The notes: a model not told the origin generated them from the sequence alone. Counted from the first letter of the stretch, positions 9,606 through 17,950 are shown. The stretch: 64,000 nt of DNA from Sinomonas humi (GCF_000802235.1 NZ_JTDL01000089.1:27589-91588), one strand, 5' to 3'. Program-made: numbers and translations.

Positions 9606-9726
9606 ACCCAGCACGGTGCCTTCAGGCTCTGGCGCTATAGTTGGGGGGACCCATTGCGCCATGAGCCGGGGCGCAGCCATGGGTCCGAACCGTTGCCGGA
9701 CGACCGCCGGAAAGAGGTTGCTGCGA

Positions 9727-10344
9727 GTGCTCGAACTGCCCAAGGACCTGGTGTCGATGGAGGCTCCACCGACCACACCTCGCCTGGCCGAGCGTTACCG
9801 CAGACTGCTCGATGCCGCCGCAGAGTTCGCCCGGCTCGAATACCCACAGGTTGAGGTCTCAGCCGTTGCCACCCGTGCCGGCGTCTCCCTCAGCACGGCC
9901 TACCGGTACTTTCCCTCCACCGCCCATCTCCTGCTCGCGCTGCACCGTCGGCAGCTTCTCGAACTCCGCGAACGGGTGGAGAGCCGCGCGCGCAACGCGA
10001 GGGGCCGCGGGATCGAGGAGCGCTCGCGGCAATTGGCCGGCGCCGCAATCGAGCTGCTGCAGATGCGACTTTCGCAGCCCGCCGTCAACAGCTGCCTCGA
10101 CGAGCTCGTCGTCCCCGCGGACCACGAGCTCGCGCGCATGATCGGCGAAGTCGATGAGCTCTCATGGTCCGTGCTCGGCCGCCTCGGCGGGGGTGCCCCG
10201 CGGGGCAAGAGCATCGTCCTCATGGTCTCCGGACTCGTCTCGGCGATCCGTACCGGACGCCTCCTGCCCTACGAGGCGGAGCAGCAGCTCAAGGAAGCGT
10301 GCGCGCTCCTCGAGTCGAGGCCTTCCGCCGCACGGCTCGCCTGA
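9727..10344 (+). CDS. TetR-family transcriptional regulator
   Basis: The N-terminal part has the TetR helix-turn-helix: ERYRRLLDAAAEFARLEYPQ, then VSAVATRAGVSLSTAYRYFPS. The ligand domain is all-helical, as usual. The ATG at 9616 would add a long arginine-rich extension. GTG 9727 is preferred because AAAGAGG (9711-9717) lies 9 nt upstream, giving 205 residues, a normal TetR length. A TATAGT box at 9636-9641 could supply its promoter. It sits downstream of the sugar permease and may control that locus or the malic enzyme; neither can be shown from the sequence. Confidence 0.8.
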   Translation: MLELPKDLVSMEAPPTTPRLAERYRRLLDAAAEFARLEYPQVEVSAVATRAGVSLSTAYRYFPSTAHLLLALHRRQLLELRERVESRARNARGRGIEERSRQLAGAAIELLQMRLSQPAVNSCLDELVVPADHELARMIGEVDELSWSVLGRLGGGAPRGKSIVLMVSGLVSAIRTGRLLPYEAEQQLKEACALLESRPSAARLA

Positions 10345-10667
10345 CCGGCCGGGTGCGAGGGCCGCGCGAGGCGTTCGCGCGAGACCGCGCAACCCTTGAC
10401 TTCCGGTGCGTGGAAATTCGCATTGCGGAATCTTCCTGCTGGCCTCGTATGATGGGGTTACCTCCTTCCCCGAGGCCCGCCGCGCGGACATCCCCGCGTC
10501 GCCGAGTCTCCCGGAAGCGCCTCATCCGGCGCATTACCCCCGGAACCACTTCCTTGCCACGCGTGTGACGCGAAAGCGTGCCTGCCCGACGACGTACAGG
10601 ACGCTCCCGCGGCAGCCGAGTGGCGCCGTCGGCCGCCCGTGCCGGCGATGATCCAGGAGACAGCGCT
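10345..10667 (+). other. intergenic region with malic enzyme promoter
   Basis: This 323-bp stretch has no convincing gene. It holds a candidate -10 TATGAT (10448-10453) with -35 TTGCGG (10423-10428, spacing 19). The -35 is embedded in the near-palindrome ATTCGCATTGCGGAAT (10416-10431), resembling operators of IclR-type regulators. This leaves a leader of about 200 nt before the GTG start of malic enzyme. Confidence 0.45.
10416..10453 (+). promoter_or_regulatory. putative promoter and operator of malic enzyme gene
   Basis: The pseudo-palindrome at 10416-10431 overlaps the -35 TTGCGG; TATGAT follows 19 bp later. A bound regulator would occlude the -35. Assignment to the IclR class is by resemblance only. 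Confidence 0.35.
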
Positions 10668-11933
10668 GTGTCTAGTTCTTCCGCACCTACTTCGTCCGCA
10701 TCTATTTCTTCCGCCTCCACTTCTTCCGCCTCCGCCGGGATCACCCCGTCCGCCCGGCCGCACGAAGGGCGCGTCGAGGGCACCGAGCCGATCACGGGCC
10801 AGGAGATCTTCGCCGCGCACGAGGGTGGGAAGCTCTCGGTCGCCGTCGATCGCTCGCTTGCGAGCAAGCGCGACCTCTCGATTGCGTACACCCCCGGGGT
10901 CGCGCAGGTCAGCCGGGCGATCGCCGCGGACCCTGCCGTGGCCCGGACCCATACGTGGGCCTCGCGGCTCGTCGCGGTCGTCTCGGACGGGACCGCGGTG
11001 CTGGGCCTCGGGAACATCGGCCCGTCGGCCTCGCTGCCTGTGATGGAGGGCAAGAGTGCCCTGTTCAAGACCTTCGGGGGCCTCGACTCCATCCCGATCG
11101 TGCTCAACACCACGGACGTGGACGAGATCATCGAGACCCTCGTCCGGATCTCCCCGAGCTTCGGCGCGGTGAACCTCGAAGACATCTCGGCCCCGCGCTG
11201 CTTCGAGCTCGAGCGGCGCCTCATCGAGGCCCTCGACATGCCGGTGATGCACGACGACCAGCACGGGACCGCGGTCGTGGCCCTCGCTGCCCTGACGAAC
11301 GCCGCCAAGGTCGTGGGCAAGGACCTCGCCTCGCTGCGAGCGGTGATCGCCGGGGCCGGCGCAGCGGGGATCGCGGTGGCCGAGATCCTGCTCACGGCGG
11401 GCGTGCGCGACGTCGTGCTGCTGGATTCCAAGGGCACCCTGCACGCCGGCCGGGGCGACCTGACGGGGATGAAGGCCGAGTTCGCGGCCCGCACTAACCC
11501 GCGTGGCGTCACGGGCGGCACGGCGGAGGCCCTTGCGGGGGCGAACGTGTTCATCGGGGTCTCGTCCTCGACAGTGCCGGAGGGGCACATCGCGGCGATG
11601 GCTGAGGGCTCCATCGTCTTCGCCCTGTCCAACCCCGACCCCGAGGTCGCGCCCGAGGTCGCCCGCCGGCACGCGGCCGTCGTCGCCACGGGCCGCAGCG
11701 ACTTCCCGAACCAGATCAACAACGTCCTCGCGTTCCCGGGCATCTTCCGCGGCGCCCTGGACGCCGGCGCCCGCCGGATCACCCCCGCGATGAAGCTCGC
11801 CGCAGCCCGAGCGATCGCCGCGCTCGCCGAGGACAAGCTCTCAGCCGACTACATCGTCCCGAGCCCCCTCGACCCGCGCGTCGCCCCCGCCGTCACCGCA
11901 GCCGTGGCCGCCGCCGTCGTCGTCGGCGAGTAG
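10668..11933 (+). CDS. NAD(P)-dependent malic enzyme
   Basis: Oxidative decarboxylation of malate to pyruvate, feeding gluconeogenesis or NADPH supply. GTG 10668 is chosen because AGGAGA (10655-10660) lies 7 nt upstream, giving 421 residues, the short bacterial form. Visible are the malic N-domain with the active-site region SIAYTPGVA, LGLGNIGP, EDISAP and HDDQHGTAVV, and the Rossmann motif GAGAAGIA. The C-terminus carries FALSNPDPE and NNVLAFPGIFRGAL. No phosphotransacetylase domain is fused. The first 30 residues are an unusual Ser/Thr/Ala tract encoded by many TCT/TCC codons, unlike the body of the gene; it may be a disordered tail. A strong terminator follows. Confidence 0.93.
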   Translation: MSSSSAPTSSASISSASTSSASAGITPSARPHEGRVEGTEPITGQEIFAAHEGGKLSVAVDRSLASKRDLSIAYTPGVAQVSRAIAADPAVARTHTWASRLVAVVSDGTAVLGLGNIGPSASLPVMEGKSALFKTFGGLDSIPIVLNTTDVDEIIETLVRISPSFGAVNLEDISAPRCFELERRLIEALDMPVMHDDQHGTAVVALAALTNAAKVVGKDLASLRAVIAGAGAAGIAVAEILLTAGVRDVVLLDSKGTLHAGRGDLTGMKAEFAARTNPRGVTGGTAEALAGANVFIGVSSSTVPEGHIAAMAEGSIVFALSNPDPEVAPEVARRHAAVVATGRSDFPNQINNVLAFPGIFRGALDAGARRITPAMKLAAARAIAALAEDKLSADYIVPSPLDPRVAPAVTAAVAAAVVVGE

Positions 11934-11950
11934 GCCCGGCGCCGAGACCG

Positions 11951-12002
11951 CACTTCCCGGACGAGACCGCAGCTCGTTACCTGCGGTCTCGTCCGGCAAG
12001 TG
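11951..12002 (+). terminator. strong hairpin terminator, dispersed-repeat type
   Basis: Arms 11951-11972 and 11981-12002 pair over 22 nt with one mismatch around the loop CTCGTTAC. The stem contains GAGACCGCAG, a motif shared with intergenic elements near 24.2 and 47.5 kb. Confidence 0.8.
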
Positions 12003-12032
12003 GGGGTTCGCTAGGCGAACAGGCCGCTGGGC

Positions 12033-12038
12033 TAGGCT
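12033..12038 (+). promoter_or_regulatory. leaderless-type -10 box (DUF456 gene)
   Basis: TAGGCT, then 8 nt, then GTG 12047. No Shine-Dalgarno lies between them, so transcription should start at or next to the start codon. Confidence 0.6.
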
Positions 12039-12046
12039 GGGGTCCC

Positions 12047-12550
12047 GTGGATGGACCCGCTCTCGCTGCTCTACTGACCGGCTTGGCCCTCGCTGTCGCT
12101 GTGGTCGGCACGATCGTGCCGGTCCTGCCGGGGAGCCTGCTGGGAATCCTTGCGCTCCTCGAATGGGCCCTCTTCGGCCGCTCGGGGTCCGGCGGGTGGA
12201 TCGTCTTCGCCGTCGGCACCGTTCTGTTCGCCGCTGGGATGGCGGCCGCGTACGTGCTGACCGGGCGGAGGCTCGCCGCGCGGAATATCCCGAACAGCTC
12301 GATCCTCGCCGCGACCGTCGTCGGCGTCGTCGGGATGTTCGTCGTGCCGGTGCTCGGCCTGTTCATCGGCTTCGCCCTCGGGCTTCTCGGGAGCGAATGG
12401 TTGCGCACGCGAGACTTCAGATCTGCGACGTCGTCGTCGCTCGTTGCCCTCAAAGCCATCGGGATCGGCCACATCGTCGAGTTCGCGTGCGCCGCCGCCG
12501 CAGTCACGCTGTGGGTCATTGCCGCCTGGATCTACTTCTCTACCCGGTGA
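12047..12550 (+). CDS. DUF456 membrane protein
   Basis: A 167-residue hydrophobic protein with four to five membrane segments and repeated glycine-rich turns such as VPVLPGSLLGILALL and GMFVVPVLGLFIGF. This is the DUF456 pattern, in which two similar helix hairpins are related by an internal repeat. Its function is not known. GTG 12047 follows a TAGGCT box closely and no in-frame alternative has a ribosome site. The next gene has its own -10 element, so the two need not be co-transcribed. Confidence 0.8.
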   Translation: MDGPALAALLTGLALAVAVVGTIVPVLPGSLLGILALLEWALFGRSGSGGWIVFAVGTVLFAAGMAAAYVLTGRRLAARNIPNSSILAATVVGVVGMFVVPVLGLFIGFALGLLGSEWLRTRDFRSATSSSLVALKAIGIGHIVEFACAAAAVTLWVIAAWIYFSTR

Positions 12551-12560
12551 GCGCCTTCGT

Positions 12561-12566
12561 TAGCAT
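12561..12566 (+). promoter_or_regulatory. leaderless-type -10 box (TPR-like gene)
   Basis: TAGCAT, then 7 nt, then ATG 12574. This spacing favours ATG 12574 over the in-frame ATG at 12565, which overlaps the box. Confidence 0.5.
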
Positions 12567-12573
12567 GGAAGCC

Positions 12574-13494
12574 ATGGCTTCCAGCGATGTGGACCGCCAG
12601 CACACGTTTCACGACCCCCGCGACCTCACGCCCTTCCGCGGCGTGCGGGTATCCACGCCTGTCCATGGCGTCCTCGACCGCTTCGGGCGGCGGGGGAGGA
12701 GCCCGCGGCTACGAAGGTTCCCGGCGAAGGTCGAGCGGGCTGTCTTCGACGCCGTCTTCCGTTCCCAAGAGCCCGAGCGCCTGGTCGGGCTCTCCAGATC
12801 CCACCCCGGCTGGTCGGGGCTCTGCTACGTCCTCGCCGGCCTGCTCGCGTACCGCAGCCACCAGCACGCCCAAGCCGCCGAGCTCCTCCAGCGTGGCCTC
12901 GCGGGCGAGAACGAGCAGGCCGCGGCACAGTTCGCCGCCGACTACCTCGGCGCTTGGTCCCAGTGGATCGAGCTCTCCGAGGGCGTGAGCGTCGAGGTGC
13001 TCTTCAGCGAGGAGGCGGTGTGCCTGGCCCTCGCCCACAGCCTCCGCGAGATCGGCCACCCGGGCGAGGCCCTCGCGGCCCTCGCCCCACTCCCGCCTTC
13101 GCTGCCGACCACGCTCGCAGGCGCTCGGCTCGCCGAGATCCTGGGCCGCCCGGTCGACGTCGTCTCGTGGACGGAGGGACTCACCAACCGCGACGATCTC
13201 GCAGCTGCCCTCCTCCTGCTGCGGGCACGGGTGCTTCGCTCCTTGGGCCACCGCGCCGACGCCCAGAACGCCGTGCGCGAGGTCATGCGCCGTCGTCGTA
13301 CCTCGCTCGTGCTGCGCCACGCGGCAATGACGGAGCGCGCGCTCCTGCTCGTCGGCGTCGGCCGCCGGCGTTCCCTTCGGAGGGCGAACGACGGCGGGGT
13401 GCGCCAGGGCGCGAAGCGAACCAAGGACGCCGAGGTGCGCGAGCTGTGGCTCCGGGACTTCGAGCGGCTCACAGGCGAGCGCCCCGAGCAGTAG
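12574..13494 (+). CDS. TPR-like helical repeat protein, unknown role
   Basis: A soluble protein of 306 residues, with no signal peptide. The middle is built of paired helices rich in Ala and Leu that resemble tetratricopeptide repeats, for example LLAYRSHQHAQAAELLQRGL, LAHSLREIGHPGEALAALAP and RARVLRSLGHRADAQNAV. The last of these has the W/L-G-x-Y/A-x-A-like spacing of a TPR. The N-terminal 60 residues are basic. The C-terminus ends WLRDFERLTGERPEQ. Proteins of this kind are scaffolds, and no enzyme motif is visible. A very stable terminator follows, so it ends its transcription unit. Confidence 0.65.
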   Translation: MASSDVDRQHTFHDPRDLTPFRGVRVSTPVHGVLDRFGRRGRSPRLRRFPAKVERAVFDAVFRSQEPERLVGLSRSHPGWSGLCYVLAGLLAYRSHQHAQAAELLQRGLAGENEQAAAQFAADYLGAWSQWIELSEGVSVEVLFSEEAVCLALAHSLREIGHPGEALAALAPLPPSLPTTLAGARLAEILGRPVDVVSWTEGLTNRDDLAAALLLLRARVLRSLGHRADAQNAVREVMRRRRTSLVLRHAAMTERALLLVGVGRRRSLRRANDGGVRQGAKRTKDAEVRELWLRDFERLTGERPEQ

Positions 13495-13507
13495 GCAGCC
13501 GCACGCC

Positions 13508-13554
13508 GAGGGCCCCTGATCCGACCGCATCGTGCGGTCAGGTCAGGGGCCCTC
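13508..13554 (+). terminator. two-part perfect hairpin terminator
   Basis: The outer 12-bp arms (13508-13519 and 13543-13554) enclose a second perfect 7-bp stem, GACCGCA/TGCGGTC, with a 3-nt loop. Symmetric 3-nt bulges separate the stems. Confidence 0.8.
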
Positions 13555-13780
13555 AGCTGTGTGAACAAGAAGCTGCGAATGCGGCCGGGCCGGTGGCTGC
13601 CCGTTGTCCGGCTCCCTGCGGTGGTGTGCGCAGGGGCCGTAGCCTAGCTCAACGGTCTCGTGAACCATTGAGCGGATTGCCAGTATTCCAACAGTGAGGA
13701 CGCAGTTCGTGCAAGAGTCTGGGGCTAGAGTGGTCGATCTGACCAACTGCAGCCTCCCCCTTCCGAGAGAAGTGATCAGA

Positions 13781-14242
13781 TTGCCTCAGCTTGACGCGAC
13801 GGACCGCAGGATCCTTCTCGCGCTCGATTCCGATCCGCGCATGCCGATCATGGTGCTGGCCCAACGCCTCGGACTGGCCCGCGGGACCGTCCAGGCCCGG
13901 CTTGAGCGAATGACGGCGAGTGGTGCGCTCCGCCTCCACAGCACGAGGGTCGACGCGACGGCGCTCGGCCGCGGGGTCTCCGCCGAGGTGGCCGCGGAGC
14001 TCGACCAGAGCCACCTCAACGAGGCGATTGTGGCCCTGCGCGAGATCCCCGAGGTCCTCGAGTGCCTCGCGCCCGCTGGCGACACGGACCTCCTGATCCG
14101 TGTCGTCGCGACGAGCCCCGACGATCTCTATCGGGTCTCCGAGGAGATCCGGTTGTGCCCGGGAATCACGAGGACTTCGACCCGGATGATCCTGCGGACC
14201 GTGATCCCATACCGGACGACGGCGCTCCTCGCCGAGGCCTGA
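13781..14242 (+). CDS. Lrp/AsnC-family transcriptional regulator
   Basis: A DNA-binding regulator of amino-acid or related metabolism, 153 residues from TTG 13781. That start is favoured by the GAGAGAAG ribosome site about 8 nt upstream; GTG 13772 is an alternative and the open frame extends to 13694. It begins LPQLDATDRRILLALDSDPRMP. The helix-turn-helix AQRLGLARGTVQARLERM follows, then a RAM effector domain (residues of about 70-150) containing LECLAPAGDTDLLIRVVA. The family forms octamers or dimers that sense small molecules. No divergent target gene is adjacent. Confidence 0.85.
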   Translation: MPQLDATDRRILLALDSDPRMPIMVLAQRLGLARGTVQARLERMTASGALRLHSTRVDATALGRGVSAEVAAELDQSHLNEAIVALREIPEVLECLAPAGDTDLLIRVVATSPDDLYRVSEEIRLCPGITRTSTRMILRTVIPYRTTALLAEA

Positions 14243-14270
14243 ACGCGCCGCGACAAGGGCGCTGCAAAGC

Positions 14271-14308
14271 GAAGGACGGGACCCCGCGGCTGCGGGGTCC
14301 CGTCCTTC
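14271..14308. terminator. bidirectional terminator between convergent genes
   Basis: Perfect 17-bp arms (14271-14287 and 14292-14308) flank a 4-nt loop. It lies between the Lrp gene and the convergent small membrane protein gene and can serve both. Confidence 0.85.
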
Positions 14309-14338
14309 CGACGGATCGATCCGAAGTATCGAGTAGTG

Positions 14339-14824
14339 TCAGCCAGCCTTGACGAGCGGCTGGGTTCCCGTGAAGGGCCCGGTGCGTTCCGGGAAGGCGA
14401 GCGTGCGGGCTGCCTTCTCCGCGACTGCAGTCGCACGGGCGGCCGGGGCCTTCTCGGCCTCCGTCTTGGCTGCCCGGCGGATCCGCTCGGCCTCGGCGGC
14501 CGCGGCCTCCTCAGTCTTGGCCACTGCCGCCGATTCCTCGGCCTGCACCCGCGAGGCCGCGAGGATCGCGTCCGCCTTGGCGAGCACCGCGTTCCGCACG
14601 TGAGCCGGCGCCGCCTCCTCGGCCGGCGTCGTCCGCTCGGGCCGGTACACGAAGAGCCGCGAGCCGAGCTTGACGAGGGAGATGAGCGTCTGCGTGAAGC
14701 CGGCAATAAGCATCGTGCCGACGAGCGAGACGAAGATGATCAACAGCATGACACCGCCGATAATGAGCGTGCCGCCATACACGAGGTTTGCCACAACGGT
14801 TGCGTCGTCCACGCTGTCTCCCAT
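14339..14824 (-). CDS. single-pass membrane protein with Ala/Glu-rich tail
   Basis: Not recognised as a named family. From ATG 14824 the 161-residue product begins MGDSVDDATVVANLVYG. One long hydrophobic region (about residues 15-50, possibly two close helices) precedes a charged segment LFVYRPERTTPAEE. The C-terminal half is dominated by Ala, Glu, Lys and Arg (AVAKTEEAAAAEAERIRRAA), which predicts a long helix or coiled coil. The topology resembles small envelope-organising proteins with a cytoplasmic coiled coil. The start could lie further upstream; ATG 14824 is preferred because the hydrophobic segment follows closely. Confidence 0.6.
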   Translation of the reverse strand: MGDSVDDATVVANLVYGGTLIIGGVMLLIIFVSLVGTMLIAGFTQTLISLVKLGSRLFVYRPERTTPAEEAAPAHVRNAVLAKADAILAASRVQAEESAAVAKTEEAAAAEAERIRRAAKTEAEKAPAARATAVAEKAARTLAFPERTGPFTGTQPLVKAG

Positions 14825-15046
14825 CCCCAGAGAAGTGTGTGAAGGAAGTCCTGAGAGCCGCCTGCACCCGGACAAGATCCATTGTTGCCTACCCCGTCAG
14901 GTGCTTTTCAATGGCGTGACAGTGATGTTGTGGAAAAGCAATGGAGACGTTATCGAACGTGACAAATCTCTCCCTGACTTTGTGAAGAGGGCCACACTCG
15001 CAGTTGGGCCGGGAACAAGACCAGCGGTCTCGGGGTTGCCCAGTGC

Positions 15047-16072
15047 GTGACTGCGCTCTCCGTTCTCGACCTCGCTCCCATTGTCCAGGGCTCCACTGTC
15101 GCCGACGCGCTCGCGAGCGCGACGCGCTTCGCCCAGGTCGTCGAGGAGGCGGGCTACGAGAGGCTCTGGTATGCGGAGCACCACAACACCGCGGCGCTGG
15201 CCTCGAATGCGACCGCACTCCTCATCGGGAATGCGGCAGCGAACACGAAAACCCTGCGAGTCGGTTCGGGCGGGATCATGCTCCCCAACCATTCGCCCCT
15301 CGCCGTTGCGGAGGCGTTCGGCACGCTCGCAAACCTCTACGGGCCCCGCATCGATCTGGGCCTCGGACGAGCCCCCGGCACCGACCCCCGAACGGCGGCG
15401 ATCCTGCGGCGAGGTGCGAGGGACGACGACGAACAGCACTTCGCCCGGAGCATCCAGCTGCTCGCGTGGTACTTCGGGGAGCAGGAGGATGACGCCGAGA
15501 GCGTCCAGCTCTCGTTCGGCGTGCACGCCGAGGTGGCTCGGAACACGCACGTTCCGCTGTGGGTCCTCGGAAGCTCGACCGCGGGCGCGGCCATCGCCGG
15601 CCAGCTTGGCCTCCCGTACGCCGCGGCGAGCCACTTCGCGCCGTTCCAGCTGAGCGAGGCGATCTGGACGTACCGCCAGATGTTCAACCCGTCGGCCCCC
15701 ACGGCGCAGATCCAGGAGCCGTACGTCATGGCGGGTGCAAACCTCATGGTCGCGCCCACTCATGAGGAGGCCGAGTACCTGTTCACGTCGCACCAGCAGA
15801 TGTTCCTTGGCATCCGGCGCGGTGAGCGCGGCCCCATCAAGCCTCCCGTTGCCCAGATGGACTGGGCACCGCACGAGCAGCAGATGGCCGAGTCTGCTCT
15901 GCGCGTCTCAGCGGTTGGAGCGCCTGCGGAGGCGGCCGAGTTCCTCCGGACGTTCGCGGCCTCCTATGGTGTGGACGAGATCATCCTCACCGGCTACTCC
16001 CACGATCCCGCTCTGCGCGAGCGCAGCTTCCGCCTGCTTGCCGAGGAATGGGGGAAGGTCCCCGCCGCCTGA
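15047..16072 (+). CDS. LLM-class flavin-dependent oxidoreductase
   Basis: A 341-residue luciferase-like monooxygenase, the F420- or FMN-using TIM-barrel superfamily. The N-terminus [12 protein letters not shown] leads to [20 protein letters not shown], the signature of the YhbW/bacterial-luciferase-like group. [29 protein letters not shown] and [12 protein letters not shown] also fit. No partner reductase is adjacent, so the substrate is unknown. GTG 15047 lacks a strong ribosome site. The gene is convergent with the TerD operon and ends 37 nt from it. Confidence 0.85.
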   Translation: MTALSVLDLAPIVQGSTVADALASATRFAQVVEEAGYERLWYAEHHNTAALASNATALLIGNAAANTKTLRVGSGGIMLPNHSPLAVAEAFGTLANLYGPRIDLGLGRAPGTDPRTAAILRRGARDDDEQHFARSIQLLAWYFGEQEDDAESVQLSFGVHAEVARNTHVPLWVLGSSTAGAAIAGQLGLPYAAASHFAPFQLSEAIWTYRQMFNPSAPTAQIQEPYVMAGANLMVAPTHEEAEYLFTSHQQMFLGIRRGERGPIKPPVAQMDWAPHEQQMAESALRVSAVGAPAEAAEFLRTFAASYGVDEIILTGYSHDPALRERSFRLLAEEWGKVPAA

Positions 16073-16109
16073 GCACCGTTCGGCGCAGCGTCAGCGCCCG
16101 CGGTGGCCC

Positions 16110-16739
16110 TCAGCGCCTCCGGACGAGTCCGATTGTCATCGTGAAGCCGAACTCGCGCCAGATCTGCCCGTCGTCCCACTCCTCGGGCACGGATTCCGCG
16201 CGCAGTTCGAGCACCGAACCGATGCGCAGGAGGGTCAGCACCGTGCGCTGGCCCTGGGCGAGCGAACCGGCGATCGCCGCAGTCGCGCCGTCGAACGTCT
16301 GTACCGTGAGCGCCCCCGCGCCGGCGATGAAGAGGGCCCGCCGGAGCTCGCGCACGTGCCGCAGCACGACGACGGCGTCCCGGTTCACATAGCCGACGAG
16401 AGGGCGCCCGCCAGCGGTCTGGAGAGTTGTCCCGATCTGCTCCCGATGCACGCTCTGCGCGCCGGTGACACGCGCGTTGTCCTCCCACGCGGTGCCCCGG
16501 GAGCCCGTGACGAAGAGCGAGCCGATGGCCGACTGCCGGGCGTTCAGGCGGACGACGGCGTCCCTCGCCGTGAGCTCGGGCCGGACCCCGAAGGCGGGGG
16601 CCGGGTAGAGGCGTGGCTCGGGAGGGGCGGACGCGAAATCCGCGCCGCCAGTCCGGGGGAGGGTGAGGCCGTCGTCGTGATGGCCGGGCGCGATTCTGCG
16701 AGTGAGGTAAGGGAAGTCGAGCGGGTGCTGTTCGGGCAT
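16110..16739 (-). CDS. uncharacterised TerD-operon protein
   Basis: Not recognised. The 209-residue protein starts at ATG 16739, overlapping the TerD stop as ATGA, so the two are translationally coupled. It begins MPEQHPLDFPYLTRRI and ends EFGFTMTIGLVRRR. It has alternating beta-rich stretches (RPLVGYVNRDAVVVLRHV, ALFIAGAGALTVQTFDG) and no signal peptide or membrane segment. No catalytic motif stands out. Position in a three-gene overlapping operon suggests that it works with TerD in a membrane or envelope stress complex. Confidence 0.75.
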   Translation of the reverse strand: MPEQHPLDFPYLTRRIAPGHHDDGLTLPRTGGADFASAPPEPRLYPAPAFGVRPELTARDAVVRLNARQSAIGSLFVTGSRGTAWEDNARVTGAQSVHREQIGTTLQTAGGRPLVGYVNRDAVVVLRHVRELRRALFIAGAGALTVQTFDGATAAIAGSLAQGQRTVLTLLRIGSVLELRAESVPEEWDDGQIWREFGFTMTIGLVRRR

Positions 16740-17326
16740 CACACATCCAGCCCAAACTCTGCGCCGACGCCCGCGAGGCCGTTCTCGTACGCCCGACCGA
16801 GGGCTCGGAAGGCCCATCCATCCTCGTAGCGGTACAGCTCGCCGCACAGCACGGCCTGGGCCTCCTCGGGGCTGTCCGGCGAGGCATCGAACCGGACGAG
16901 TTCCGAGCCGTCCGGGCGCACCACGCGCAGGTGCAGCCCGCCGACCTGGGCGAAGGAGCCAGCGCCGCGGACTTCGGGATCGATGTATGTCACGAAGGCG
17001 ATGCGGGCCACCTCGGGGGGCACCTGGGAGAAGTCGACGTCCACTTGTTCGGCATCGGCCGGCGCCTCATCCCCGTAAGCCGCGCCGTTCGTGCCCTGGG
17101 AGGCGAAGGCCACGCCGGGGGACGCCGTCGTGAGCTGATTGAAGAACACGAGGTGCTCGGGTGTGAGTGCTCGCCCGTCGTCGCCGCACACGATCGCGAG
17201 GGGCACCGGTTCGGGCTGGGCCCCGGGGGCGGGGTCGATTCTCCAGCCCATGGCAACCATCACGCCGGTGAGGCCCGGGTCCTGCCCCGTGAGGCCGACG
17301 CTCTCCCCGGCCGTAAGCGTGCCCAT
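16739..17326 (-). CDS. TerD-family stress protein
   Basis: A 195-residue TerD-domain protein. Its start MGTLTAGESVGLT, the GW segment (AMGWRIDPAP), EHLVFFNQL, and VARIAFVTYIDPE followed by FAQVGGLHLRVV match the family. TerD proteins bind calcium and are tied to tellurite, phage and envelope stress, though the mechanism is unsettled. Typical calcium-site acidic residues occur here (GDEAPADAEQVDVDF), although the usual GDDEQ motif is changed. It overlaps both neighbours by ATGA. No TerC or TerB gene is in the window; a telA gene lies 4.4 kb away. Confidence 0.88.
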   Translation of the reverse strand: MGTLTAGESVGLTGQDPGLTGVMVAMGWRIDPAPGAQPEPVPLAIVCGDDGRALTPEHLVFFNQLTTASPGVAFASQGTNGAAYGDEAPADAEQVDVDFSQVPPEVARIAFVTYIDPEVRGAGSFAQVGGLHLRVVRPDGSELVRFDASPDSPEEAQAVLCGELYRYEDGWAFRALGRAYENGLAGVGAEFGLDV

Positions 17327-17844
17327 CAGCGTGACTCCTTCGTGCCGGGGTGGATGCGGACGCCGTCGACGTCGAACCTGTCGCGCAGAAAGCGTCCGTG
17401 GGTGCTCAGCTCGGCGATGGCGCCAGTGCGCACTTGGTGGTCGAGGTCGAGGGCGGTCGCGTAGAGGATGTCGAGTTGCTCGAGCAGCTTCTCCGTCTCG
17501 GCACTCGAATCCGTCTGGGTCTCGGGTGGGAGGGCGCGGTACACGCGGAGCGAGGTGGGCAGGTAGTCCGAGGCGATCGCATGGAGCAGAACCCGCTGCT
17601 CCGTTGAGGCGCCATGCTCCGCGACGTAGTCGAGCAGCAGGCGCAGGACGTCGTCGATCTGGCGCATGTGCGAGGACGCGAGCGGTGGCAGGAGCGAGCC
17701 GGCCCGCCGGATCGAGCTGCGCAGCTCAGCGAGCGCCTCGCGCGTCTGCTCGAGCTCTTGGGCCTGCGTCGCGGGGAGGTCGTCATCGAGGATGCGCTCT
17801 GGTTCCCGTCCGCCGCCGAAAAGCGAGCCGAAGAACTTCGCCAT
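17326..17844 (-). CDS. helical protein, first gene of TerD operon
   Basis: A 172-residue protein from ATG 17844, preceded by the leaderless -10 TATCGT. It starts MAKFFGSLFGGGREPERI, an amphipathic glycine-rich N-terminus that could touch the membrane. It continues as a mostly helical, charged protein (ELEQTREALAELRSSIRRAG, EKLLEQLDILYATALDLD). The segment ASDYLPTSLRVYRALPP resembles the YYLPT stretch of XpaC-like proteins, which are often encoded with TelA and TerD. That resemblance is my inference and would need a profile search. It overlaps terD by ATGA. Confidence 0.7.
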   Translation of the reverse strand: MAKFFGSLFGGGREPERILDDDLPATQAQELEQTREALAELRSSIRRAGSLLPPLASSHMRQIDDVLRLLLDYVAEHGASTEQRVLLHAIASDYLPTSLRVYRALPPETQTDSSAETEKLLEQLDILYATALDLDHQVRTGAIAELSTHGRFLRDRFDVDGVRIHPGTKESR

Positions 17845-17850
17845 GGACTC

Positions 17851-17856
17851 ACGATA
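17851..17856 (-). promoter_or_regulatory. leaderless-type -10 box (TerD operon)
   Basis: On the reverse strand TATCGT is followed by 6 nt and then ATG 17844. The same hexamer and spacing precede the ArsR gene at 61115. Confidence 0.6.
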
Positions 17857-17915
17857 GCCGCTCGGCCTGAGTAGCGGCCGTGCCCAGAGATCTGAAGGCA
17901 AACTGCAAAGATTCC

Positions 17916-17931
17916 TTCAAGTGTGCTTGGA
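17916..17931 (+). promoter_or_regulatory. putative MarR autoregulatory operator
   Basis: TTCAAG, TGTG, CTTGGA form an imperfect inverted repeat (five of six pairs) between the TerD operon and the MarR gene. TGAAGG (17893-17898) and CCTTCA (17914-17919) form a second inverted pair. Either could be the site of the adjacent regulator. Confidence 0.35.
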
Positions 17932-17950
17932 TGGAGGGGTGGAAGATTCT

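Noticed and set aside
10289..11836. 515-codon reverse frame opposite malic enzyme
   Set aside because: Low-complexity Ala/Arg/Ser translation with no motif, opposite a conserved gene.
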